From Anaerolinea thermophila (lineage in GTDB: Bacteria; Chloroflexota; Anaerolineae; Anaerolineales; Villigracilaceae): a stretch of DNA of 15,834 bases. The notes beneath the pieces were generated by a model. It made no database searches. It was not told the DNA's origin and was given only the letters and a program-made list of their open reading frames with translations. Made by a program: the position numbers and the translations under genes. The stretch covers positions 1 through 15,834 of the forward strand of contig DZBA01000035.1 in NCBI GenBank assembly GCA_022729775.1, read 5' to 3'. Positions 5,592 to 13,132 of this stretch are shown one piece after another. Positions within the stretch are counted from its first letter, which is position 1. Every line of letters starts with the position of its first letter.

Positions 5592-6746
5592 ATGAACAAA
5601 CTGTTAACTGTTCTGCTTGTCGCTATGTTCTTGCTCGCCGCGTGCGCTCCTGCTGCCGCGCCAGAAGCCGCCGCACCTGAGGCTGCTGCGCCAGAAGCTT
5701 CTGCACCTGAGGCTGCCGCTACAGAAGCCCCCGCCCCTTGCGCGCCGGATGCTCCTGCCGCTTTGACTGGTCTTGCGGAACCGCTCACGATTGCTGTTGT
5801 CCGCAATCTGCCCTCCGATGACCACACCAAACAATTCCTCGATGGCGCCCGCACGATGGGTGAGTCACTCGGCTTTGTTGTAGATACCTTCATTGCTGAC
5901 AATGATGATGCCAAGTTCCAAGAACTTGTCGCTCAGGCAATCGAAAAGGGCTACGATGGCTTGATCATTTCTCACGGCAAGAAGGATTACTCCTACGACA
6001 TGCTCAAACCCGCCGTAGATAAGGGCATTCAGGTTGTCACCTTCGACACCGTTATTGAAAAAGACGGCATGAACCTGCCCGAAATCACAACCACCTTCCA
6101 GGATGACTTCAAACTCGCGGAACTGTCCCTGGGTGAAATCGCTGCCCTCAAGGCTGATGGTTCACCCGCTCGTGTCATCAAACTCTGGTGGGGACCTGGC
6201 GTTCCTCCGCTTGACCGCCGCGAAACCATCTACCAGAAATTCCTCGAAGAAGGCAAACTCGAAACCCTCGAAACCGTTGGACCTTCAAACTTCCAGGATG
6301 TTCAGGGCGATATCGCCGCCAAAGTTGGCGCGTTGCTCGCCAAGTACCCCGAAGGTTCTGTAGACGCGATCTGGGGTTCATGGGATGAAATGGCAAAGGG
6401 CGCGTACAAGGCTCTCAAGGATGCCGGACGCACCGACATCATGCTCATCTCCATTGATGTCTCCAATCAGGATATGAACCTGATGCGCGAAGAAGGCTCT
6501 GTGTGGCTCTCCACCGCCGCCGTTGACCCCGCCCTTATCGGCATGGTTGATATGCGCCTGCTCGCCAAGAAATTCGCTGGTGAAGAAGTCCCCGCTAACT
6601 ATGACCTTGAAGCCAAGCTCATCAAAGCTTCGCAACTCAAGCCCGATACCAATATGCTCAACCTGAAAGATGTTATTGAAGGTTGGGGCAAGTCTGACGC
6701 CTTCCTCGAGCCGTGGATGGAACAGATGGTTGGTTGCAATAAATAA
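5592..6746 (+). CDS. Sugar ABC transporter substrate-binding lipoprotein (RbsB/Peripla_BP_4 type)
   Basis: This 384-residue protein has a lipoprotein signal peptide (hydrophobic 4-16, lipobox LAAC, lipidated C18). An Ala/Pro/Glu linker to about residue 55 is followed by a two-lobed type I sugar-binding fold (about 60-375). Typical features are IAVVRN near the start, DGLIISHGK and VVTFDT in lobe one, VDAIWGSWDEMAKGAYKAL, and MLISIDVSNQDM. Trp and Arg residues in WWGPGVPPLDRR and WGSWDE could line the pocket. It captures the sugar outside the cell for the ATPase and permease encoded next. The ATG is preceded by an AGGAGAAGGA-type ribosome site. With MtnK and MtnA in the same operon, MTR or 5-deoxyribose are candidate ligands; ribose, rhamnose or AI-2 cannot be excluded by sequence reading. 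First gene of the rightward operon. Confidence 0.88.
   Translation: MNKLLTVLLVAMFLLAACAPAAAPEAAAPEAAAPEASAPEAAATEAPAPCAPDAPAALTGLAEPLTIAVVRNLPSDDHTKQFLDGARTMGESLGFVVDTFIADNDDAKFQELVAQAIEKGYDGLIISHGKKDYSYDMLKPAVDKGIQVVTFDTVIEKDGMNLPEITTTFQDDFKLAELSLGEIAALKADGSPARVIKLWWGPGVPPLDRRETIYQKFLEEGKLETLETVGPSNFQDVQGDIAAKVGALLAKYPEGSVDAIWGSWDEMAKGAYKALKDAGRTDIMLISIDVSNQDMNLMREEGSVWLSTAAVDPALIGMVDMRLLAKKFAGEEVPANYDLEAKLIKASQLKPDTNMLNLKDVIEGWGKSDAFLEPWMEQMVGCNK
5658..5738 (+). repeat. Tandem repeat coding the Ala/Pro/Glu linker
   Basis: A 30-base unit (5658-5687) is repeated with five or so changes at 5688-5717 and partly at 5718-5738. It encodes APEAA-like pentads between the lipidated cysteine and the binding domain. 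Such repeats can change length by slippage, altering the tether but not the fold. Confidence 0.7.
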
Positions 6747-6802
6747 TTCGATAATTGTCCTTGATTTTATAAGGATGGTTTTCTAAGTTATGCATCAATA
6801 AG

Positions 6803-6839
6803 AGAGAGGATTGGGTCTCCTAGTCCTCTCTTTTTTCAG
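6803..6839 (+). terminator. Intercistronic terminator/attenuator between binding-protein and ATPase genes
   Basis: AGAGAGGA (6803-6810) pairs with TCCTCTCT (6824-6831) across a 13-base loop and is followed by a run of T. This is a typical intrinsic terminator. No strong promoter was seen between it and the ATPase gene, so partial read-through is expected. That would give more binding protein than ATPase and permease, as is common in such operons. Confidence 0.75.
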
Positions 6840-6915
6840 GTAGAATTGCTCTCGCGTTATATTTTTTAATTTCTGTACTTGGAGGTGTGCCATCGAAGCA
6901 CCGTCACAACACCAC

Positions 6916-8412
6916 TTGGAAATGACAAAGATTGCCATTGAGTTTCCCGGCGTTAAGGCTTTATCCGGCGTGGATTTTCAAGTCAAAACAGGCGCTATTC
7001 ATGCTTTGATAGGCGCAAATGGCGCGGGGAAATCCACCCTCATGAAGATTTTAGCGGGGGCGTACAGTCATTACACAGGTTCCATCACCATTGACGGTCA
7101 GCAGGTGGAAATTCGCACGCCAAGCGCCGCCAAACAACTTGGCATCGAAATCGTTTATCAAGAAGTAGATACCGCGCTCGTGCCTTATCTTTCTGTAGCA
7201 GAAAACATCATGCTGGATGTGATGGTGAACCGTATGGGCAAGCAGCAGTTTGTCCGCTGGAATGAAATTCACCGTTCCGCGCAGCAGACTTTGAATCGTA
7301 TGGGCGTAAAGATTGATACCCGTGAGTTGGTTCAAAACCTGACCCTTGCGCAAAAACAAATGGTTTTGATTGCGCGAGCCTTGTCTGAGCAAGCGCGATT
7401 TTTGGTCTTGGATGAACCCACCGCGCCTCTTTCCACTACAGAGACACAGGAACTCTTCCGCTTAATTAAAGACCTTGCATATAACAATAATGTAGGCGTG
7501 GTTTTTATCTCCCATCGCCTGCCTGAAATTTTTGAAATTTGTGAAGATGTCACAATCTTGCGTGATGGTTTGGTCGTGACACATCAACCCGTTTCTGAGG
7601 TGCGTCCGCTTCAAGTCATCGAGCTGATGCTTGGACATCGTTTCGATGAAACGTACCCCAAAACAAAAGTACCCATTGGCGAAAAAATTTTTGAGGTGAA
7701 AAACCTTTCTACGTATGACAGCGCAGTTGGGAATGCCAGTATGTATGTGCGCGCAGGCGAAATCGTCGGCGTTGCTGGATTGGTCGGCGCGGGAAAAACA
7801 GAACTCAGCAAAGCCATCTTCGGCGCGCTTCCCCAAAAGCAAGGTGAAATCTATTTGAAGGGACGCAAGATCACAGTGCGCACTCCCTATCATGCTGTTC
7901 AACAAGGTCTGGCTTTGGTTCCGGAAGAGCGCCGCAAAGAAGGCGTGTTGGTTGAAGAACCCGTTTATATTAACCTTTCTGCTGCCAGCCTTTCACTATT
8001 TTCTTCGGCGCTTGGATTTTTACGCGGAGCGGCTGAACATGCGTCTGCGCGTAAAGTCATCTCAGACTTGGGAATTAAAACCCCATCTGATAGCCAGAAG
8101 GTCGCCTATCTTTCGGGCGGCAATCAGCAAAAAGTTGCGGTGGGAAAGTGGCTGGTGACTGAAGCGGAAGTATATATATTTGACGAGCCAACCAAAGGCG
8201 TGGATGTGGGCGCGAAACACGAAATTTTTGAACTTATTGGTAAGTTGGTTGCAGCAGGCAAAGGCGTTATTTACGCCTCCTGTGAACTTGCTGAAATTAT
8301 AGGTATTACAGATCGCACGTATGTGATGTATGACCACACGATTGTCAAGGAACTGGTGACAGCGGAAACCAATGAGGCTGAAATCCTATTCTATTCCACC
8401 GGAGGCAAATAA
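6916..8412 (+). CDS. Sugar ABC transporter ATP-binding protein, two ATPase domains (RbsA type)
   Basis: This protein of about 500 residues carries two ABC domains in one chain, as in RbsA, MglA and LsrA. The first has Walker A GANGAGKST, a diverged signature LTLAQKQM and Walker B LVLDEPTAP. The second has a variant P-loop GLVGAGKTEL, a full signature LSGGNQQK and YIFDEPTKG. It powers uptake together with the permease encoded three bases downstream. The start is uncertain. TTG at 6916 and ATG at 6922 lack a ribosome site. A strong GGAGG (6881-6885) is ideally spaced only for an in-frame ATC at 6892, which would give a 506-residue protein starting EAPSQHHLEM, closer to the usual N-terminus of the family. 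Function is certain; the substrate is inferred from the operon. Confidence 0.9.
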   Translation: MEMTKIAIEFPGVKALSGVDFQVKTGAIHALIGANGAGKSTLMKILAGAYSHYTGSITIDGQQVEIRTPSAAKQLGIEIVYQEVDTALVPYLSVAENIMLDVMVNRMGKQQFVRWNEIHRSAQQTLNRMGVKIDTRELVQNLTLAQKQMVLIARALSEQARFLVLDEPTAPLSTTETQELFRLIKDLAYNNNVGVVFISHRLPEIFEICEDVTILRDGLVVTHQPVSEVRPLQVIELMLGHRFDETYPKTKVPIGEKIFEVKNLSTYDSAVGNASMYVRAGEIVGVAGLVGAGKTELSKAIFGALPQKQGEIYLKGRKITVRTPYHAVQQGLALVPEERRKEGVLVEEPVYINLSAASLSLFSSALGFLRGAAEHASARKVISDLGIKTPSDSQKVAYLSGGNQQKVAVGKWLVTEAEVYIFDEPTKGVDVGAKHEIFELIGKLVAAGKGVIYASCELAEIIGITDRTYVMYDHTIVKELVTAETNEAEILFYSTGGK

Positions 8413-8414
8413 AA

Positions 8415-9419
8415 ATGGACGCTGGCGCTTTGTCTAAATCTGATGCTCAAAAGCAGAAATTCTCTAATCTTGCTATGAATTTTCTGACGAAATGGGGAAC
8501 GATCATTACTATCATTCTGCTGATCGGGTTCTTTGCCATTTCCATGCCGCCTTTTATCAAAACTTCGAACCTGCTGACGATTTTGCGCAGCATCTCGATT
8601 GTGACCGTAATTGCGACAGGCATTACCATCTCTTTGACTGTCAACGGTTTTGATCTTTCGGTGGGGTCTGTTGCCACCTTCGCGGATTCACTCGTCATCT
8701 CGGCGTTCGTATGGTACGAGTTTGGTTTAGTCCCCGCAATTTTGCTCGCGTTGGGCGGCTGTCTGCTGGTGGGGTTGGCAAATTCATTCCTTATTGTCAA
8801 ATTACGAATCCCTGACCTTTTGGCGACTCTTTCGATGTTGTTCATTATCGAAGGCGTGGCAATGACCTATACCGGCGGCGGCTCCATCAGCGAGGGAATG
8901 CCGCGCTTGGATGGCACAGAAACATTCGGCAGACTCGACCCGTTTTTCAAATCCATTGGCTCCGCGCCGTGGATCATTGTTATCATGCTGGTCGTGGTCA
9001 CTGTTGTTCATATCTTTTTGAACTACACAAAACACGGACGTTATTTATATGTAGTCGGCGGAAACTTGGAAGCAGCCCGCCTTTCTGGTATTCCAGTAGA
9101 CCGCTATCGGACGCTTGCTTACGTCCTTGCTGCCCTGCTTGCCGCGCTTGGTGGAGTCATTCTTGGCTCGCGCATCGGCTCAGCGCAAATCAATGCGGGC
9201 GCGGGATACTTAATGCCCGCTGTCGCTGCCGCTTATATCGGGTTTAGCGTCGGCGGCGCGGGGCGTCCCAATGCCATCGGAACGTTGATGGGCGCGGTGT
9301 TGATGGGCGTGCTGGAAAACGGATTGGTGATGATGTCCGTGCCTTATTATTCACTCAACATTGTCAAAGGTGTGGTGCTTGCCATTGCGCTTGCTTCCAC
9401 ATATTTTCGTAAACGATAG
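8415..9419 (+). CDS. Sugar ABC transporter permease (RbsC/BPD_transp_2 type)
   Basis: This 334-residue inner-membrane permease has about nine or ten hydrophobic segments, the first at about residues 28-50. Family marks include TVNGFDLSVGSVATFAD, LRIPDLLATLSMLFIIEG, the cytoplasmic GGNLEAARLSGIPVDRYR loop that contacts the ATPase, and the glycine-rich NAIGTLMGAVLMGVLENGL near the end. It is the only permease gene, so the channel is presumably a homodimer around the two-domain ATPase. GGAGG at 8401-8405, inside the end of the ATPase gene, serves its ATG, so the two are probably translationally coupled. Confidence 0.9.
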   Translation: MDAGALSKSDAQKQKFSNLAMNFLTKWGTIITIILLIGFFAISMPPFIKTSNLLTILRSISIVTVIATGITISLTVNGFDLSVGSVATFADSLVISAFVWYEFGLVPAILLALGGCLLVGLANSFLIVKLRIPDLLATLSMLFIIEGVAMTYTGGGSISEGMPRLDGTETFGRLDPFFKSIGSAPWIIVIMLVVVTVVHIFLNYTKHGRYLYVVGGNLEAARLSGIPVDRYRTLAYVLAALLAALGGVILGSRIGSAQINAGAGYLMPAVAAAYIGFSVGGAGRPNAIGTLMGAVLMGVLENGLVMMSVPYYSLNIVKGVVLAIALASTYFRKR

Positions 9420-9435
9420 CGCGCGATTACGCGCT
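9418..9435 (+). other. Short hairpin between permease and kinase genes
   Basis: AGCGCG (9418-9423) and CGCGCT (9430-9435) pair around a 6-base loop, starting within the stop codon of the permease gene. No T-run follows. It may be an mRNA-stability or processing element; the stem is short. Confidence 0.3.
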
Positions 9436-9466
9436 GAAATCACATCCTCTCGACGGAGAATAAACC

Positions 9467-10699
9467 ATGTCACAATTCGACAAATACTTCCTGATGAAAC
9501 CTGCTGACGTGATTGCGTATGCCCGCGACCAGCTGGACTTCTTTCCTAAAGACGCGAACCTTGAGTGCGCGGAAATCGGCGATGGCAACATCAATTTCAT
9601 CTTCCGCGTTTGGGATGGCAAAAGCGGTAAGTCTGTAGTGATTAAGCAGGCTGGTCCCACTGCGCGCATTTCCGAAGACTTTGTCCTCTCGACTGACCGT
9701 AACCGCATCGAGTCGGAAATCCTCATCCTCGAGCATGAACTCGCGCCCGGTCTTGTCCCGTTAATCTATAAATATGATGAAACCATGTCATGCTGCGCGA
9801 TGGAAGATTTGTCCGATTATGTCATCATGCGCCGCGCCCTGATGGAACAACAGACCTTCCCGCTCTTCGCTGACCATATTACAACCTTCATGGTTAATAC
9901 TTTGTTGTTGACCACTGATGTAGTGCTTGAACACAAAAAGAAAAAGAATATGGTCAAGCAATATATCAACCCTGAACTGTGTGAAATCAGCGAGGACTTG
10001 GTCTATACCGAGCCCTTCAACGATTACAAGGGACGCAACGATGTTTTCCCCCCCAACTTGGAATGGGTTAAACAAAATGTTTATGGCGATGCCGCCTTAC
10101 GGTTGGAAGCCGCGAAACTGAAGTTTGAGTTTCTGACCAATGCGCAATCCCTCATTCATGGCGACCTGCATACCGGTTCTATTTTTATCAAGCCAGATTC
10201 GACAAAAATCATTGACCCTGAGTTTGCCTTCTATGGTCCCATTGGGTACGACACCGGCAATATTGTCGCTAACCTGATTTTTGCGTGGGCAAATGGCGAC
10301 GCCACCATCGCCGACCCAGCGAAACGCGCCGCTTTCTGCGGTTGGGTGGAAGAAACAATTGTGCAAGTCGTGGACATGTTCAACGAAAAATTCATGGCTG
10401 CATGGCAAACCCATGTGACTGAAATCTTTGCCAAAGAACCGGGCTTTGACCGCTGGTATCTTTCGACTGTGTTGCGCGATACCGCCGGCGTCACCGGCTT
10501 GGAACTCTTCCGCCGTATTCTCGGTTTGGCGCATGTCAAGGACATCACCTCGATTGCGGATGAAGCCGCCCGCTTGCGCGCTGAACGAATCTGTTTAAGC
10601 GCCGCCGCGCACTACATCAAACACCGCGACGAATACCAGACCGGCGCGGACTTCCTCAAAACACTTCAACAATATACCGCGCAATTCCCGCGCAGTTAA
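9467..10699 (+). CDS. mtnK: S-methyl-5-thioribose kinase (MtnK)
   Basis: This 410-residue kinase of the MtnK family, with the aminoglycoside-phosphotransferase/protein-kinase-like fold, uses ATP to make the 1-phosphate of 5-methylthioribose. Matches to Bacillus MtnK as remembered run along the chain: the EIGDGNINFIFRV glycine loop (36-48), the lysine in VVIKQ (K60), MEDLSDY (112-118), the KQYINPELCEISEDLV region (164-179), the catalytic HGDLHTGSIF (231-240, D233) and IDPEFAFYGPIGYD (249-262, D250). GGAG lies eight bases before the ATG. It follows the permease and precedes mtnA in the same operon, so the imported sugar is probably phosphorylated at once. A relaxed or shifted specificity for 5-deoxyribose is possible, since the same locus carries DrdI- and DrdA-like genes. 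Confidence 0.9.
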   Translation: MSQFDKYFLMKPADVIAYARDQLDFFPKDANLECAEIGDGNINFIFRVWDGKSGKSVVIKQAGPTARISEDFVLSTDRNRIESEILILEHELAPGLVPLIYKYDETMSCCAMEDLSDYVIMRRALMEQQTFPLFADHITTFMVNTLLLTTDVVLEHKKKKNMVKQYINPELCEISEDLVYTEPFNDYKGRNDVFPPNLEWVKQNVYGDAALRLEAAKLKFEFLTNAQSLIHGDLHTGSIFIKPDSTKIIDPEFAFYGPIGYDTGNIVANLIFAWANGDATIADPAKRAAFCGWVEETIVQVVDMFNEKFMAAWQTHVTEIFAKEPGFDRWYLSTVLRDTAGVTGLELFRRILGLAHVKDITSIADEAARLRAERICLSAAAHYIKHRDEYQTGADFLKTLQQYTAQFPRS

Positions 10700-10714
10700 T
10701 TTACGGAGTTGCAC

Positions 10715-11803
10715 ATGCCTCCCCTTGAATCTGCTCTTGCCATTGAAAGCGTCCGACTGGATGACGCCAACAGCGCCATCATTTTGCTTGACCAGACTTT
10801 GATTCCCGTCGAGACGAAATATCTAACCCTGACAACGCAGGAACAAGTCTGGGAGGCTATTTATGAATTGCGCGTGCGCGGCGCGCCAGCCATCGGAATT
10901 GCGGCAGGCTTCGGTTTGTATTTAGCCGCGAAAAATATCGCCGCTGGTTTAAGCGCTGGCGCTGGGTTCGATGCGTTCTATCCGCTGTTCGTAAAGGCGA
11001 AAGAATACCTTGCCTCGTCGCGCCCTACCGCTGTTAACCTCTTTTGGGCGTTGGATAGGCTGGATGCCTGCGCGAAACAAAACGCGCATCTTCCTCTCGC
11101 GGATATGATTTCCGCGTTGCGCGCCGAAGCGGTCGCCATCAAAGATGAAGATGAGCAGATGTGTAAATCTATGGGCGAGTATGGTTTGACGCTGCTCAAA
11201 CCCGGCATGGGATTGCTCACGCACTGCAACCCCGGTACGCTTGCCACAGCCCGCTATGGGACAGCCACCGCGCCCATGTATTTGGGACAGGAGCGCGGAT
11301 ATGACTTCAAGGTCTTTGCCGATGAAACTCGTCCGCTGTTGCAAGGCGGAAGATTGACCACCTTTGAATTACAGTCTGCCGGTATTGATGTAACTGTCAT
11401 CTGCGATAACATGGCTTCGATTGTGATGAAAAACGGCTGGGTACATGCGGCGTTGGTCGGCTGTGACCGTGTTGCGGCAAACGGCGATTTTGCAAATAAA
11501 ATCGGCACGTCGGGCGTGGCAATTTTAGCAAAGCATTACAACATTCCTTTTTATGTCTTTGCGCCCACTTCCACCATTGACTTGAACTGCGCCACTGGCG
11601 ATGATATTCACATCGAATTGCGAAACCCAGATGAAATCAAGACCAAGTGGTACGCCCGTCCAATGGTTCCGCAGGATGTGAAAGCGTACAATCCCGCGTT
11701 TGATGTCACGGATCATTCTTTGGTCACAGCGATTGTTACTGAAAATGGCATTGCTTATCCACCCTTTTCGGAAAGCCTGCCGCGAATGATGTCCCCCAAA
11801 TAA
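10715..11803 (+). CDS. mtnA: S-methyl-5-thioribose-1-phosphate isomerase (MtnA)
   Basis: This 362-residue enzyme is a canonical MtnA, turning MTR-1-P into 5-methylthioribulose 1-phosphate. It has RVRGAPAIGIAAGFG (53-67), SRPTAVNL (102-109), THCNPGTLAT (169-178) with catalytic C171, GTATAPMYLG, ADETRPLLQGGRLTTFEL (202-219), and GCDRVAANGDFANKIGT (249-265) with catalytic D251. The ATG at 10715 is chosen over a TTG two codons upstream because GGAG (10705-10708) is six bases before it. The gene starts 15 bases after mtnK and ends the operon before a strong hairpin. A second, divergent member of the family lies at 2981-4105. Confidence 0.92.
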   Translation: MPPLESALAIESVRLDDANSAIILLDQTLIPVETKYLTLTTQEQVWEAIYELRVRGAPAIGIAAGFGLYLAAKNIAAGLSAGAGFDAFYPLFVKAKEYLASSRPTAVNLFWALDRLDACAKQNAHLPLADMISALRAEAVAIKDEDEQMCKSMGEYGLTLLKPGMGLLTHCNPGTLATARYGTATAPMYLGQERGYDFKVFADETRPLLQGGRLTTFELQSAGIDVTVICDNMASIVMKNGWVHAALVGCDRVAANGDFANKIGTSGVAILAKHYNIPFYVFAPTSTIDLNCATGDDIHIELRNPDEIKTKWYARPMVPQDVKAYNPAFDVTDHSLVTAIVTENGIAYPPFSESLPRMMSPK

Positions 11804-11812
11804 TTTCTTGAC

Positions 11813-11852
11813 TTAAACAAAAAGAGGCTGCTTTTAGCCTCTTTTTGTTTAA
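11813..11852. terminator. Bidirectional terminator between convergent operons
   Basis: A perfect 17-bp inverted repeat (11813-11829 with 11836-11852) has a 6-base GCTTTT loop. The core is AGAGGCT/AGCCTCT flanked by A-rich and T-rich arms, so either strand gives a GC stem followed by U residues. It ends the mtnK-mtnA operon from the left and the lipoprotein operon (stop at 11882) from the right. Confidence 0.92.
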
Positions 11853-11881
11853 CACTTCTCAATGAAATGAATCGCGATTTA

Positions 11882-12601
11882 TCAATCACAAAACAGCACG
11901 TCAGTTGTTCCGGCTGCCGACCCTGTTTCGTTAAACGCTTCTACTTTATATTGAAGTCCCTGTCCGCCGGGGTAGAGAATGTTTTCTTTGAAGTACGTGG
12001 AATTTGCTGGTAACTCAACTGCGAACTCATTGTTGCGATAGATGCGGTATCCTTTTTCATTATCAGCATTGTCGTTCCAGTTTAGTTCAACATCGGTTAA
12101 GCCTGTTCCATAACAAAACCATCCCCAACCATTTTTAGAAAAACTTGGAGGTTCAGGGACGCCGCCCACAGTAGTAGGTAATGCCGTGACGCGCGGAACT
12201 TTTCCAAAGTTGCCGGATGGGGTGGCGAATTCAGCGGAAACCCAACATTCGCCATTTGCAGTAGAAACGAGCCAATAATTAGGCGGAGAGTAGCCGATAA
12301 TTTTCACAGGCTCATTTGGAACGACTTGCGCAATGCGGTCGTAATCTTTGCCCGGACCTTTTCTGCAATTGACCACGTCGCCAACGCTGATCATTGGCGG
12401 CACCGCGGTAAGTGTTGCTGTAGGTTGGGTTGGTTTTTGGGTGGGTGTCACAAGCGGCGTGGATGGGGCAGAAGACAACGCGGCTTCGACAGTCAATGCT
12501 GCGGCGGTAGAAATGACTGTGGAGTCGTTTGCGCTGGCTGGCATGGTGCAGGCTGTGAGTAACATCCCAATTAGCAATAGAAACAGGTTGATTTTTTTCA
12601 T
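11882..12601 (-). CDS. Lipoprotein with SH3b domain and C-terminal FN3-like domain
   Basis: This 239-residue lipoprotein starts at the ATG at 12601, which has GAGGA just upstream; an earlier in-frame TTG at 12622 is less likely. The signal peptide ends in the lipobox LTAC (15-18). A Thr/Pro-rich linker (about 45-70) leads to a bacterial SH3 domain with VNCRKGPGKDYDRIAQV and a YWLVSTANGECWV strand pair. The C-terminal part, with VELNWNDN, KGYRIYRNN and LQYKVEAFNETGS, looks like a fibronectin type III-like sandwich ending in cysteine. Such proteins are held at the outer face of the membrane and bind wall or surface polymers. The exact ligand is unknown. It is the last gene of the four-gene unit. 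Confidence 0.8.
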   Translation of the reverse strand: MKKINLFLLLIGMLLTACTMPASANDSTVISTAAALTVEAALSSAPSTPLVTPTQKPTQPTATLTAVPPMISVGDVVNCRKGPGKDYDRIAQVVPNEPVKIIGYSPPNYWLVSTANGECWVSAEFATPSGNFGKVPRVTALPTTVGGVPEPPSFSKNGWGWFCYGTGLTDVELNWNDNADNEKGYRIYRNNEFAVELPANSTYFKENILYPGGQGLQYKVEAFNETGSAAGTTDVLFCD

Positions 12602-12636
12602 TTCTTCCTCACTTGCGCGCAAATAAAAAGTAATAT

Positions 12637-13119
12637 CTAGCTAAGAATAATACAGGTATTCGGTCCTTTTTGCTTGGACTGTTTCAGCGCCTCGATCGTA
12701 TGTGCGACCAAATCCGCGCCTGACATGGTTTCTCCGCCTTGATGGAAAGTTGCCCCAATTTGTAAAGAATAGGCAATTGAAAACCCGTCAGGCGTTTCAA
12801 ATTTATTCTTGAATACCGAAAGGATTCTTTCGCAAATAATATTGATCCCATTTGCGTCTGTGTTGGGCAGTAATATTTTATACATATTTCCAGCTCTGGA
12901 TATGATATCCACCGATCGCAGGTGATTGTTGAGTGTGGATATAAATATCTGCGGCGCGGCACGCTGCGCCTCTTCGTTGATTGCCGTGAACTTCATCTCT
13001 ATTTGGATTAAAGACATCGGGGTGGGATATCTTCTGGCGCGCGCGATTTCGTAATCAAACAATACTTGAAATACATCTGCGCTATAGACATCGTCGTTGC
13101 GTATCTCCATTTTTCTCAT
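12637..13119 (-). CDS. Degenerate GGDEF-domain protein
   Basis: This 160-residue single-domain protein follows the diguanylate-cyclase outline. YEIARARRYPTPMSLIQIEM (23-42) matches the first helix and strand. LRSVDIISRAGNMYKILLP (67-85) matches the active-site hairpin, and ERILSVF and SIAYSLQIGA match later parts. The GGDEF signature itself is replaced by AGNMY, and the metal-binding Asp on the first strand appears to be lost, so cyclase activity is unlikely. It may act as a c-di-GMP or nucleotide sensor or a protein partner. There is no signal peptide. AGGA lies seven bases before the ATG, and the gene starts 13 bases after the preceding lipoprotein gene. Confidence 0.72.
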   Translation of the reverse strand: MRKMEIRNDDVYSADVFQVLFDYEIARARRYPTPMSLIQIEMKFTAINEEAQRAAPQIFISTLNNHLRSVDIISRAGNMYKILLPNTDANGINIICERILSVFKNKFETPDGFSIAYSLQIGATFHQGGETMSGADLVAHTIEALKQSKQKGPNTCIILS

Positions 13120-13132
13120 GTGTGATTCCTTA

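Noticed and set aside
1893..9419. AI-2 (Lsr) uptake system
   Set aside because: The importer and the LsrF-like gene recall lsrACDBF, but there is one permease instead of two, the kinase is MtnK-type instead of LsrK, the regulator is RpiR instead of LsrR, and no LsrG is present.
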